This document shows positions 29,003 through 38,164 of a stretch of 64,000 nt of DNA, in pieces (within the stretch, counting starts at the first letter, position 1; each line of letters opens with the position of its first letter). A model generated the notes under the pieces. That model worked only from the letters and a program-made list of their open reading frames with translations, did no database searches and was not told where the DNA came from. This stretch comes from Saccharopolyspora sp. SCSIO 74807 (GTDB taxonomy: Bacteria; Actinomycetota; Actinomycetes; Mycobacteriales; Pseudonocardiaceae), in NCBI RefSeq assembly GCF_037023755.1, contig NZ_CP146100.1, positions 2,420,501 through 2,484,500 on the forward strand, read 5' to 3'. Both the position numbers and the translations under genes were made by a program.

Positions 29003-29608
29003 TCAATCGGTTCCCGCGGTGGGCGGGCTCGGAGCGAGCGCGGCGATCCCGGCGGCGAGTTCTGCCGGGTCCGGGGCGGTGTCCGGGTCGATGAGCCATT
29101 GCAGGACGAAACCGTTGATCATCGCCAGCACCGCCGAGCCGACACCGCGCTGCTGCGCGGTCACTTCCCCGGAGTCGCCGAAGATCAGCTTGGGCAGGTT
29201 GGCCCGCGCCTGCTCGTAAACGTCGATGAGCGCACCGCGGATCTCTTCGGAGTACTCGGCCTGGGCGAACGCCTGCACGCTCGCGACCACCATCTCGCGC
29301 TGCTCGGTGAGCGTCCGGTGGATTCCGCGCAGGAACCGCTCGAGCCGTTGCAGCGGTGCGTCCGAATCCACCTCCAGCACGGCCTGGTCCAGCTGCGACG
29401 TCCAGGCGCCGATCGCGTCCAGCATGGCGATGGTCAGCAGCGCGTCCTTGGAACCGAAGTGGTAGTTGACCGCGGCCAGGTTCGCGCCGGTCTCGGCGGC
29501 GATGTCGCGCGCGGTCGTCGCCCCGAAACCCCGCGCGGTGATGCAGCGCTGCGCCCCGGCGATCAGCCGCCGCTTGGTTCCCGAGGAAGGCGCTCGATCC
29601 CCTGCCAT
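29003..29608 (-). CDS. TetR-family transcriptional regulator
   Basis: 201 residues. Helix-turn-helix ITARGFGATTARDIAAETG, AAVNYHFGSKDALL; the C-terminal ligand domain is of the CerR/TetR_C type. ATG at 29608 has GGAGGG upstream. The stop codon lies in the right terminus of the insertion sequence, so the true C-terminus may have been altered by insertion. It reads in the same direction as ileS, which lies upstream, with 70 bases between. Target unknown. Confidence 0.8.
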   Translation of the reverse strand: MAGDRAPSSGTKRRLIAGAQRCITARGFGATTARDIAAETGANLAAVNYHFGSKDALLTIAMLDAIGAWTSQLDQAVLEVDSDAPLQRLERFLRGIHRTLTEQREMVVASVQAFAQAEYSEEIRGALIDVYEQARANLPKLIFGDSGEVTAQQRGVGSAVLAMINGFVLQWLIDPDTAPDPAELAAGIAALAPSPPTAGTD

Positions 29609-29678
29609 GCGTGGACCCTCCGTTTCGCCGCTGGGCGGACCGTTCGTGCAGCGCGGGAACGGTCCGCCCGCCATCGGC

Positions 29679-32600
29679 TCAGACCTTCGCGACCGCGACC
29701 TCGATCTTCTCGCCCGCGCCGACAGTGCCTGCGAATCCGTCCAGTTCCGCGTCGGTGAACTGAACCGAGTCCGCGAGCGTTTCGGTCGCCAGCGAGTCCC
29801 GGAACGCCCGCACCGACGCGAGCGTCTCCGCGGGCCCGGAGATCGTCAGCGCGATCCGGTCGGAGACCTCCAACCCGGCGTCCCGCCGCGCCTGCTGCAC
29901 CACGCGGACGGCGTCGCGGGCCACGCCCTCGGCGGCCAGCTCCTCGCTGATCTCGGTGTCCAGCGCGATCGTCGTGCCCCGCTGGGACTCCACGGTCCAG
30001 CCGGTGCGCGGCACCTCGGTCAACGCGACCTCGTCCGGGGACAGCACCAGCGGCTCGCCGTCGAAGGTGATCGCGGCCTGCCCGGCGTTGCGGACGCCGT
30101 CGGCGATCTCCCGCGGGTCGGCCGCGTTGATCGCGTTCGCCACCTGCTGGGTCTGCTTGCCGAAGCGCTTGCCCAGCGCGCGGAAGTTCGGCTTCACCGA
30201 GACGTCCACGACGTCCCCGGCCGAGGACAGCGGCTGCAGGCTCTTGATGTTGAGCTCGGCGGCCACGTCGTCCAGCAGCTCCGGCGGCAGCTCGGTGCCC
30301 TCCGGCAGCCCGATCAGCGCGCGCTCGAGCGGTTGCCGGATCCGCACGTCACTGGCCTTGCGCGCGGCCCGGCCCGCTTCCACCAGCGCGCGGGCGGAGT
30401 GCATCTGCTCGGACAGCACCGGGTCGGTCGGACCGGGCTGCGGCCACGCCGCCAAGTGCACCGACTCCGGCGCGTCCGGATCGCCGAGCCGCACGACGCG
30501 CTGCCAGACCTCCTCGGTGATGAACGGCACCACCGGAGCCAGCAGCCGCGTCACCACGTCCAGGCATTCGTAGAGCGTGACCAGCGCGTTCTGATCCGCG
30601 GCCCAGAACCGCTGGCGGGAGCGGCGCACGTACCAGTTGGACAGGTCGTCGATGAAGTCCATCAGCAACCGGCCGGCACCCGCGGTGTCGTACTCCTCCA
30701 GCCGCCGGTCGGTTTCCTGCGCCAGCGCGTGCACCTCGGCCAGCGCCCACCGGTCCATGATCGGGCGCTCCGGCGGCGGCGAAGCGCTGCTCGGCGACCA
30801 TTCCGCGTGACTGGCGTAGAGGGTGAAGAACGACGCGACGTTCCAGTACGTCATGAGGATCTTGCGGGTGATCTCCTCCAGCGGTCCGTGCCCGATCCGC
30901 CGCGGCGACCACGGCGACCCGGAGCAGGCCATGAACCACCGCACGGTGTCCGCGCCGTGCCGGTCCATCAGCGGCAGCGGTTCGAGGATGTTGCCGAGGT
31001 GCTTGCTCATCTTCCGGCCGTCCTCGGCCAGGATGTGCCCGAGGCAGACCACGTTGCGGTACGACGAGCGGTCGAAGACCAGCGTGCCGATCGCCATCAG
31101 CGTGTAGAACCAGCCGCGGGTCTGGTCGATCGCCTCGCAGATGTAGTCCGCCGGGTAGCTGCGCTCGAACCGCTCCACGCTGCCCGGCACGTGCGGGTAG
31201 CCGAGCTGCGCGAACGGCATCGAGCCGGAGTCGAACCAGGCGTCGATCACCTCCGGTACCCGCTCGGCAGTACCGCCGCAGTCCGGGCACGGGAAGGTGA
31301 TCTCGTCGATGTACGGCCGGTGCGGGTCCAGCTCGGACAGATCCGAACCGGCCAGTTCGCCCAGTTCGGCGCGGGAACCGGGCACCGTGACGTGCTCCGC
31401 GGCGCAGCGCCAGATCGGCAGCGGCGTGCCCCAGTAGCGGGTGCGCGACAGCGCCCAGTCGACGTTGTTGTCCAGCCAGTCCCCGTAGCGGCCGTGCTTG
31501 ACGTGCTCCGGGTACCAGTTCGTCGCGTCGTTCTCCCGCTTGAGCGCGTCGCGCATCGCGGTCGTGCGGATGTACCAGGCCAGCTGCGCGTAGTACATCA
31601 GCGGCGTGTGGCAGCGCCAGCAGTGCGGGTAGGAGTGCTCGTACTGCATCGCGTGGAACAGCAGCCCGCGCTGCTTGAGGTCCTCGGTCAGCAGCGGATC
31701 GGCGTCCTTGAAGAACTTCCCGCCGACCAGCTCGATCGAGCCGGCGAAGTGCCCGTCCGGCTCGATCGGGTTCACCACCGGCAACCCGTTCGCCTTGCAC
31801 ACCGCGAGGTCGTCCGCGCCGAACGCCGGAGCCTGGTGCACCAGCCCGGTGCCGTCGTCCATGGTCACGTAATCGGCGGGCACCACGAAGTGCGCGCCGG
31901 GGATGTCCACCAGCTCGAACGGGCGCCGGTAGTGCAGCCCGACCAGTTCGCTGCCGGGCATCGTCGCCAGCTTCTCCGGCGTCTGCTCCCCGAACACCGC
32001 CTCGATCAGCGACTCGGCCACCACGAACGTGCCCTGCTCGGAACGCACCACCGCGTAGGTCGCCTCGGGGTGCACGGCGACCGCGGTGTTCGACACCAGC
32101 GTCCACGGGGTCGTCGTCCACACCAGCAGTTCGGCGCCGGCGTACCCGGCGAGTTCGTCGCGCAGCGGGAACCGGACGTAGATCGACGGGTCGGTGACGG
32201 TCTCGTAGCCCTGCGCGAGCTCGTGATCGGACAGCGTCGTCCCGCAGCGCGGGCAGTACGGCGCTACCCGGTAGTCCTGGAACAGGTGCCCGTTGCGGAA
32301 GATCCGCTGCAACGCCCACCACACGCTGTCCACGTACTCCGGCGACATCGTGCGGTACGGGTGCTCCAGGTCGATCCAGTAGCCCATCCGCTCGGTCACG
32401 GCCTCGAACTCGCCGACGTAGCGCTGCACCGATTCGCGGCAGCGGGCGTTGAACTCGGCCACGCCGTACTTCTCGATGTCCGGTTTCCCGGACAGCCCGA
32501 GCTCCTTCTCCACCGCCAGCTCCACCGGCAGCCCGTGGCAGTCCCAGCCCGCGCGGCGCGGCACCGAGTGGCCCTTCATCGTCTTGAACCGGGGGAAGAG

Positions 32601-32903
32601 GTCCTTGAAGACGCGGGCCTCGACGTGGTGCGTGCCCGGGTGACCGTTCGCGGTCGGCGGCCCTTCGTAGAACACCCACGGCTGACCGTCGGCGGTCTGC
32701 TCCAGGGCGCGGCCGAAGATCCGCTCGTCCTGCCACCAGCGGGAGATCCGGTGCTCCATCTCCGGCAGGTCGATCTTGGCGGGCAGCGCGTCGAACGGGG
32801 ACGCGCCGGGCTGTGCCGCACCGGGCTGTGCTGCACCGGGCTGGGCTGCACCGGGCTGGGCTGCGCCGGAGTGGGGGGCTGCACCGGATCGGGGCTGCGC
32901 CAT
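29679..32903 (-). CDS. ileS: Isoleucyl-tRNA synthetase
   Basis: 1074 residues. After a low-complexity N-terminal tail (about 1-30), the catalytic domain has the HIGH-equivalent GPPTANGHPGTHH and VPRRAGWDCHGLPVELA; a zinc knuckle CPRCGTTLSDHE lies in the editing region, and the KMSKS loop is GRKMSKHLGN near residue 630. The long C-terminal anticodon domain is of the eukaryote-like (type 2) IleS common in actinobacteria, a type generally tolerant of mupirocin. ATG at 32903 follows GAGGAGCCCCG. Expression is under the T-box leader immediately upstream. Confidence 0.96.
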   Translation of the reverse strand: MAQPRSGAAPHSGAAQPGAAQPGAAQPGAAQPGASPFDALPAKIDLPEMEHRISRWWQDERIFGRALEQTADGQPWVFYEGPPTANGHPGTHHVEARVFKDLFPRFKTMKGHSVPRRAGWDCHGLPVELAVEKELGLSGKPDIEKYGVAEFNARCRESVQRYVGEFEAVTERMGYWIDLEHPYRTMSPEYVDSVWWALQRIFRNGHLFQDYRVAPYCPRCGTTLSDHELAQGYETVTDPSIYVRFPLRDELAGYAGAELLVWTTTPWTLVSNTAVAVHPEATYAVVRSEQGTFVVAESLIEAVFGEQTPEKLATMPGSELVGLHYRRPFELVDIPGAHFVVPADYVTMDDGTGLVHQAPAFGADDLAVCKANGLPVVNPIEPDGHFAGSIELVGGKFFKDADPLLTEDLKQRGLLFHAMQYEHSYPHCWRCHTPLMYYAQLAWYIRTTAMRDALKRENDATNWYPEHVKHGRYGDWLDNNVDWALSRTRYWGTPLPIWRCAAEHVTVPGSRAELGELAGSDLSELDPHRPYIDEITFPCPDCGGTAERVPEVIDAWFDSGSMPFAQLGYPHVPGSVERFERSYPADYICEAIDQTRGWFYTLMAIGTLVFDRSSYRNVVCLGHILAEDGRKMSKHLGNILEPLPLMDRHGADTVRWFMACSGSPWSPRRIGHGPLEEITRKILMTYWNVASFFTLYASHAEWSPSSASPPPERPIMDRWALAEVHALAQETDRRLEEYDTAGAGRLLMDFIDDLSNWYVRRSRQRFWAADQNALVTLYECLDVVTRLLAPVVPFITEEVWQRVVRLGDPDAPESVHLAAWPQPGPTDPVLSEQMHSARALVEAGRAARKASDVRIRQPLERALIGLPEGTELPPELLDDVAAELNIKSLQPLSSAGDVVDVSVKPNFRALGKRFGKQTQQVANAINAADPREIADGVRNAGQAAITFDGEPLVLSPDEVALTEVPRTGWTVESQRGTTIALDTEISEELAAEGVARDAVRVVQQARRDAGLEVSDRIALTISGPAETLASVRAFRDSLATETLADSVQFTDAELDGFAGTVGAGEKIEVAVAKV
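32803..32880. repeat. 15-bp tandem repeat in ileS N-terminal tail
   Basis: About five copies of a 15-base unit encode GAAQP pentapeptides at the start of IleS. Such a tract can change copy number by slippage in steps of five residues without frameshift. It lies outside the catalytic core. Confidence 0.85.
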
Positions 32904-33156
32904 CGGGGCTCCTCGGGCTGGTTCGCTTCGCTCGCACGGGCAGCTGATCGCTGCCCACGCGGGGACGAAGTCGCGAACGACCCGCGGTACCACCCCGCTT
33001 GTGCCCGCGGCGCGGGCACCTCTCCTTCGTGCCGGCTGTGACGGGCGGCTCCCGTCCGGTTCTACTGAGGGCCGCTGCTGCTCCGGCTGCTGCCGGGGCC
33101 GCCGCGACGCCCGTTCTTCCGGAGGCTCCCCGGTGATGGCCGGATCAACGCCTGCT
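32904..33156 (-). promoter_or_regulatory. T-box riboswitch leader of ileS
   Basis: The leader read on the minus strand carries the T-box core GGGGTGGTACCGCG (complement of 32983-32996), which pairs with the tRNA acceptor end. Near its 5' part stands CCATCACCGG, in which ATC (complement 33135-33137) is an isoleucine specifier codon, followed by the CCGGAAGAACGG segment. The layout matches the short-stem-I ileS T-boxes of actinobacteria, which usually act on translation by hiding the Shine-Dalgarno. A TATAGT -10 box lies at complement 33164-33169 with a weak -35 (TGAGAC). Confidence 0.88.
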
Positions 33157-33210
33157 GCCTCCGACTATAGCCAACCGCGCATCCCGGTCTCACAGCGCAC
33201 CCGCCGCAGG

Positions 33211-34458
33211 TCACAACGCCCCCGGCAGCACCAGCAGCCCCCAGGCGAACAGCGGGCCGACCGCGACGACGGCGCCGGTGTAGCCGAGCAGCTGCCGGTA
33301 GATCATCGTCCGGTCCGAGCCGCGGGCGTTGCTCAGCACGAGCGCGCCGTTGCTGGAGAACGGGGAGGTGTCGACGATCGTCGCGGACACGGCCAGCGCG
33401 GCCACCAGGCCGGCGGCGCTGAGATCGCTGGAGAGCAGCAGCGGAACGGCGATCGGGATGATCGCCGTGAGGATCGCGGTCGAGGACGCGAACGCGGAGA
33501 CCACCGCGACGACGACGCACAGCAGCAACGCGACCAGCAGCGGGCTGCCCAGCTGCGAGGCACCGTGCGAGATCGCGTCGATGGTGCCCGCCTCCTCCAG
33601 GATCCCCACGTAGGTGATCATGCCGCCGATCAGCACGATCGTGGACCAGCTGACTCCCTCGATCGCCTTGGACTGCCGGTTGAGATCGACCAGCGCCAGC
33701 AGCGCACCGGCGCCCAGCGCGAGGAACCCGATCTCCAGCCGGAACACCAGCGCCACGCCGACCAGCACGACCAACATCGCCAGCGTCAGCACCTGCCGCC
33801 AGTCGACCCCCGCGGACGCGTCGTCGTCCGCTTCCTGCTCCACCGCGGCCGCGGGATCGGCGCGCCGGTGCCCGCGCAGCACCACGAAGCTCACCGCTGC
33901 GATCAGCACGTTGAACGCGAGGCTGGCCAGGAACAGCGCGTGCGGCGCGAGTTGCAGCGGCGTCTGCTCGATCATGCCGAGCACGATCGCGCCGGAGACC
34001 GCGATCGGGGAGAACGACCCCGCGTGCGCGCCCGCCACCAGCACGGCGCCGATGAGCAGCTGGCTCATGCCGTGGCGTTGCGCGAACTTCAACCCCACGG
34101 GCGCCAGCAGCGCGATCGCCGCGGTGGGGAAGGTGCCGAGCGCCGAGAGCAGCCCGCACACCGCGAACAGCACCCACGGGATCAGCGCCACCTTGCCGCG
34201 CACGAGCTTCACCCCGCCCCGCACGAGCAGGTCGACGGTGCCGTTGCGCTGCGCCACCGCGAACAGGTAGGTGACGCCGAGGATCGTGACGAACAACGAA
34301 GCCGGGAAACTTTCGAGGATTTCGTCCTCGGACAGGTGCAGCGACGCGGTGCCGACGAAGAACGCGCCGACGAACGCGAGAATGCCGATGTTGATGGGGA
34401 ACAACGTCGCGACCACGAACATGACCGCGAGCGCTAGAAGCGGAAGGATCTCAGACAT
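33211..34458 (-). CDS. SLC13/MatC-like dicarboxylate transporter
   Basis: 415-residue membrane protein with about ten to twelve predicted helices and an N-terminal MatC-like domain (FPINIGILAFVGAFFVG). Conserved helix-hairpin motifs FPTAAIALLAPVG and SSTAILTAIIPIAVP with SPFSSNGALV resemble the substrate hairpins of DASS/ArsB-like carriers. A cytosolic loop (about 195-220) is acidic. Third gene of the prpF-tcuA-carrier unit; a tricarboxylate or dicarboxylate substrate is inferred. AGGACAACG precedes the ATG. Confidence 0.8.
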   Translation of the reverse strand: MSEILPLLALAVMFVVATLFPINIGILAFVGAFFVGTASLHLSEDEILESFPASLFVTILGVTYLFAVAQRNGTVDLLVRGGVKLVRGKVALIPWVLFAVCGLLSALGTFPTAAIALLAPVGLKFAQRHGMSQLLIGAVLVAGAHAGSFSPIAVSGAIVLGMIEQTPLQLAPHALFLASLAFNVLIAAVSFVVLRGHRRADPAAAVEQEADDDASAGVDWRQVLTLAMLVVLVGVALVFRLEIGFLALGAGALLALVDLNRQSKAIEGVSWSTIVLIGGMITYVGILEEAGTIDAISHGASQLGSPLLVALLLCVVVAVVSAFASSTAILTAIIPIAVPLLLSSDLSAAGLVAALAVSATIVDTSPFSSNGALVLSNARGSDRTMIYRQLLGYTGAVVAVGPLFAWGLLVLPGAL

Positions 34459-34524
34459 CGTTGTCCTAGCTCGAATCTCTGTTGTGCGGAACCGACGGAG
34501 CGCGGGCTGGTGCGCCGGTGGTGC

Positions 34525-35994
34525 TCAGGCCAGTGCGCCTGCGCGGCGCCCGAACACCGCGCCCGAGGTCAGTCCGGTTCCGCCGGGGTAGTTGCCGCTG
34601 AACAGGCCACCGAGCATTTCCCCGCAGACGAGCAGGCCCGGCAGCTGCGCACCTTCGTCGTCGAGCACCCGCCCGCTGGTGTCCGCGCGCAATCCGCCGA
34701 AGGTGAAGGTGATCCCGCAGGTCACCGGGAACCCGTAGTACGGCGGGGTTTCCAGCGGGATCGCCCAGTTCGACTTCGGCGGGCGCACGCGGGCGGCGCG
34801 CCCGTCCAGCGCCGCGATGTCCAGCGCCGCGCTGCGGTCGATCGAGGCGTTGAACTCGGTCACGGTGCGGTTCAGCGAGGCCGGATCCACGCCCGTGCCC
34901 GCGGCCAGTTCTTCCAGCGTGTCCGCCACGACGACGGAAGCGCCGGGCAGGTCGTACTCCTCGGCGCGCAGCCGCGGCCGGGTGCTCGCGTCGAACAGCT
35001 GGAACGCGACGCCGCCGGGCTGCGCCAGGATTTCGGCGCCGTACTTGGCGTAGGTGAGGTTGCGGAAGTCGGCGCCTTCGTCGAGGAACCGCTCGCCGCG
35101 CGCGTTGACCACGATGCCGAGCGGATAGCCGCCGCGGGTGAGCTGGTTGGTGACTGCGCGGTTGCCTTCGTTGTCCGGGTACCAGGCGTCCCACGCGACG
35201 CTGTGGCAGCTGTTCCAGTCGCCGTGGGTAGCCGCGCCGGCCTCGATCGCCGCGGTCAGCATGTCACCGGTGTTGTGCGGGGTGCCGCGGACCTTGGCCC
35301 TGCGCCAGCTCTCGCCGAGGTGCCGCGCGCGGAGTCCGGCGTCGGCCTCGAAGCCACCGGCCGCGAGCACCACGGAATCCGCTTGCAGCACGCCGGATCC
35401 GCCCGTCGCATCCGTCCACTTGAGACCTTCGATCGCCCCGGCGCGCAGCACGAGTCGCTGCGCGCGAACGCCGTAGCGGATCTCGACCCCGGCCCGCTCG
35501 GCGGCTGCGGTGTGCTGCTCGATCAGCCCGGTCCCGCCGCCGGTGGAGCCGACCGCCAGGCCGCCCCAGAACACCTGCCGCCCCTGCTCGTCCGGGTACG
35601 CCTGCCGCTCGTACATCAGCCGGAAGCGCAATCCCTTGCCGTGCAGCCAGCGCAGCGCGTCCTGGCTGTCGCCGACCAGGACCCCGGTCAGCGCCGGATC
35701 GTTGTGCCCGCCGGTCACCTTCGCCATGTCGGCGGTGAAATCCCGCGCGGTGTAGGGGTTCAGGACGGACGCGGTGTGCCGGTCGTCGCCGTCGAGCAGA
35801 TCGGCGAGCTCGTCGAGGCCGTGGTGCGCGATGCGGAACGCGCCCGCGGTGTAGTAGCTGTTCCCGCCGGCCTCCGCGGGTGTTCCCTTCTCCAGCAGCA
35901 GGACCCGCCTGCCGCGTTCGGCCGCGGCGTGCGCGGCGCTGAAGCCGGCGTTGCCGCCGCCGACCACGACGACGTCGAACTTCTCGGTCTGCAT
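34525..35994 (-). CDS. TcuA-like FAD-dependent tricarballylate dehydrogenase
   Basis: 489 residues of the fumarate-reductase/succinate-dehydrogenase flavoprotein fold. The dinucleotide motif is VVVVGGGNAGFSAAHAAAERG, the family block is GGNSYYTAGAFRIAH, and the C-terminal FAD contact is SGNYPGGTGLTSGAVFGR. TcuA oxidises tricarballylate to cis-aconitate. Its partner TcuB, an iron-sulfur electron-transfer protein, is not in the window. Between the prpF-like gene (14-base gap) and the carrier. GGGAGCAACG upstream of the ATG. Confidence 0.82.
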   Translation of the reverse strand: MQTEKFDVVVVGGGNAGFSAAHAAAERGRRVLLLEKGTPAEAGGNSYYTAGAFRIAHHGLDELADLLDGDDRHTASVLNPYTARDFTADMAKVTGGHNDPALTGVLVGDSQDALRWLHGKGLRFRLMYERQAYPDEQGRQVFWGGLAVGSTGGGTGLIEQHTAAAERAGVEIRYGVRAQRLVLRAGAIEGLKWTDATGGSGVLQADSVVLAAGGFEADAGLRARHLGESWRRAKVRGTPHNTGDMLTAAIEAGAATHGDWNSCHSVAWDAWYPDNEGNRAVTNQLTRGGYPLGIVVNARGERFLDEGADFRNLTYAKYGAEILAQPGGVAFQLFDASTRPRLRAEEYDLPGASVVVADTLEELAAGTGVDPASLNRTVTEFNASIDRSAALDIAALDGRAARVRPPKSNWAIPLETPPYYGFPVTCGITFTFGGLRADTSGRVLDDEGAQLPGLLVCGEMLGGLFSGNYPGGTGLTSGAVFGRRAGALA

Positions 35995-36008
35995 CGTTGC
36001 TCCCAGGG

Positions 36009-37073
36009 TCAGTGGCGGGTTGCGGTCGTCTCCGGCACCCGGATCTCGGCGTCGCAGAGGATTCGGGCCGCGCGCCGGACGGTGACTCGGCGCGGTGGTC
36101 CGTCGTGGAAATCGGCGCAGTCGACCGCCACGGCACCGGCGGGCGTGCCGATCCGCAGCCGTGCGGCGCCTGGAGCGTCCGAGCGCGCGGCGACGACCGT
36201 CCCGTCCAGCGAGTTCGCCACGGCCACCCCGACCGCCGAGGTCAGGCCGATCGCGGGGTGCGGAGAGTTCATCGACAACATGCGCACCGAGACGTCGGCG
36301 CCGTGCTCCGGCCCGCCGACGACGCCGACCTTGGGGATCGCGTCACCGCCGGGCAGGCCCATCCGTTCCCCGGCGGCCCGGCGGATCCGGCGCAACTGCT
36401 CGGTGCGCTCGCGCGTGATCGGCTCCTGCCCGGTCAGCCCGAGCGAAACCGCGTCCACGAGCACCATCGGCGCACCCGCGTCGATCATGCTCACCCGCAC
36501 CGGCGTTCCGTCGACGGACAGGTCGTCCACTGCGCGGCCGGTGGGCAGCGTGCTGCCCGTGGTCCCGCCCGCTGGATCGACGAAGGCCAGCCCGACGCCG
36601 ACGCCGCCCGCCCGGGTGCCCGGCACGGTCTCGGTGCCGAACTCGTGCACCCGGCCGCCGCCGGTGTCCACATCGGCCTCCAGCACGGCACCGGTGTTGA
36701 CGTTGCGCAGCACCACCCGGGTCGTGTCCCCGGTGGGCGCGACGAGACCGCGGGCGAGCGCCCACAACGCGATCGCGGTGGCGCAATTTCCGCAGTTGCT
36801 GCCCCATTCGACGCCGGCGACACCGATCCCGACCTGCCCGAAGAGGTATTCGACGTCGACGCCCGCGCCGGGCCGCACGAACGCGGCCTTCGAGGTGGTC
36901 GGGGTGGCACCGCCGACACCGTCCACGTGCGCCGGATCGCCGGCGTCGTAGGCATCGACCAGCAGCCGGTCCAGATTCGGCCGGTCCAGCTCCATCCGGT
37001 TGCGCAACGCGGTGGCGTCGAACAGCCAGCACTTGCTGGTGCCGCCCCGCACCAGGCTCGCCGGTACCCGCAC
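36009..37073 (-). CDS. PrpF-family isomerase
   Basis: 354 residues in the diaminopimelate-epimerase-like fold. VRGGTSKCWLF at the N-terminus and WGSNCGNCATAIALWAL (active Cys region) in the middle, with MNSPHPAIGLTSAV near the end, match PrpF/methylitaconate isomerase/oxalomesaconate tautomerase proteins. GTG at 37073 has AAGGGGAGCC upstream; the longer reading frame lacks a ribosome site. Next to TcuA it probably moves the double bond of an unsaturated tricarboxylate such as trans- or cis-aconitate. Confidence 0.82.
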   Translation of the reverse strand: MRVPASLVRGGTSKCWLFDATALRNRMELDRPNLDRLLVDAYDAGDPAHVDGVGGATPTTSKAAFVRPGAGVDVEYLFGQVGIGVAGVEWGSNCGNCATAIALWALARGLVAPTGDTTRVVLRNVNTGAVLEADVDTGGGRVHEFGTETVPGTRAGGVGVGLAFVDPAGGTTGSTLPTGRAVDDLSVDGTPVRVSMIDAGAPMVLVDAVSLGLTGQEPITRERTEQLRRIRRAAGERMGLPGGDAIPKVGVVGGPEHGADVSVRMLSMNSPHPAIGLTSAVGVAVANSLDGTVVAARSDAPGAARLRIGTPAGAVAVDCADFHDGPPRRVTVRRAARILCDAEIRVPETTATRH

Positions 37074-37208
37074 GGTGGCTCCCCTTCCTGCCGCAGCGGC
37101 GCCGATCGCCGCGCTCGAGTGCCGACGACTTTGACAACGGCGAGCTGTTACCACAATGTCCCGTCGCTTACCCTGACTTAAGCACCACTAAAGGCAGGAG
37201 GAGAGATC

Positions 37209-38159
37209 ATGGACGTGCGCCGCATGTTGCTGCTGACCGAAGCGGCCGATCGCGGCTCGATCAGCGCGGCCGCGGACGCGCTCGCGATCACCCCGTCGGC
37301 CGCCTCGCAGCAGCTCTCGCGGCTGGAGGCGGAGTCCGGCCAGCCGCTGGTGGAACGGTTGCCGCGCGGGGTGCGGCTCACCGGCGCGGGCGAGGCGATG
37401 GCCGCGCGCGGGCGCCGCATCCGCAGCGAACTGCGCGGCGCGCAGGCCGACCTGGATTCGTTCGCGCGGTTGACCGAAGGTTCGCTGCGGATGGGTTCGT
37501 TCCCCACCGCCAGCTCTTCGCTGCTGCCGCTGGCGCTGACCCGCTTCTCCCGCAAGCACCCGGGCGTGCGGGTCACCGTGCGCTCGTCGCTGCTGGCCGG
37601 ACTGCAGGAGTTCCTGCACGCGGGAGAGGTGGAGCTGGCGATCCTGTGGGACTACGAGTGGAACCGCGTCGAGGACGAGGCGCTGCGGGTCACGCACCTG
37701 CTGGACGATCCGATGGTGCTGGTGGTGCCCGCGAACTCGGAGCTGCTGGAGCGCTCCGGCGTGGACCTGGCCGAGCTGGCCGACCAGAAGTGGATCACGC
37801 GGACGGAGAACCCGGTCGCCGAGGTGCTGCACCGCAGCTGCCGGCTGGCGGGCTTCGAACCGGACATCTCCTACGAGTCGCACGACTACCACGAAGCGCA
37901 GGCGATGGTGGCCGCCGGACTCGGCATCGCCATCGCGCCGCGGCTCGCGCTGACCAACCGCCGCCACGACGTGCGGCTGATCGCGTTCGAATCCCGGGGA
38001 CGACCGGCGCCGGCCCGGCGGATCCTGCTGGCCCGGCCGGTGAACCGGACTCCGACGCCCGCCACCGAGGTCATGATCGAGACGTTGCGCGCGGTGGCGC
38101 CGAAGTTCGCCGCCACCAACCTGCACCTGGCGCAGCTGGGAACCGTCCGCGCGCGTTGA
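37209..38159 (+). CDS. LysR-type regulator of the polycarboxylate operon
   Basis: 316 residues. Winged HTH at residues 1-60 (GSISAAADALAITPSAASQQLSRLE), substrate domain 90-300 (LAILWDYEWNRVED). Divergent from the prpF-tcuA-carrier operon with 135 bases between the starts, the usual place for LysR control with a small coinducer. AGGAGGAGAGATC precedes the ATG. I could not fix a T-n11-A operator with confidence. Confidence 0.85.
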   Translation: MDVRRMLLLTEAADRGSISAAADALAITPSAASQQLSRLEAESGQPLVERLPRGVRLTGAGEAMAARGRRIRSELRGAQADLDSFARLTEGSLRMGSFPTASSSLLPLALTRFSRKHPGVRVTVRSSLLAGLQEFLHAGEVELAILWDYEWNRVEDEALRVTHLLDDPMVLVVPANSELLERSGVDLAELADQKWITRTENPVAEVLHRSCRLAGFEPDISYESHDYHEAQAMVAAGLGIAIAPRLALTNRRHDVRLIAFESRGRPAPARRILLARPVNRTPTPATEVMIETLRAVAPKFAATNLHLAQLGTVRAR

Positions 38160-38164
38160 GTCGG

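Larger units (their letters stand above)
27255..29005. mobile_element. IS200/IS605-family element with divergent tnpA and tnpB
   Basis: About 1.75 kb. Subterminal hairpins mark both ends: CGCCCT-TC-AGGGCG at 27265-27278 on the left and CTCCCGCC-TTCA-GGCGGGAG at 28978-28997 on the right; both carry the TTCAGG loop. Such imperfect hairpins replace terminal inverted repeats in this family. tnpA and tnpB point away from each other from a 25-base gap, the IS605 arrangement. Exact ends and target tetranucleotide cannot be fixed without an empty site. The right end touches the stop codon of the TetR gene. Confidence 0.85.

Noticed and set aside
29466-33041. A 1191-codon open frame on the plus strand
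   Set aside because: It is the antisense shadow of ileS; composition is that of reversed coding DNA and no domain is recognisable.
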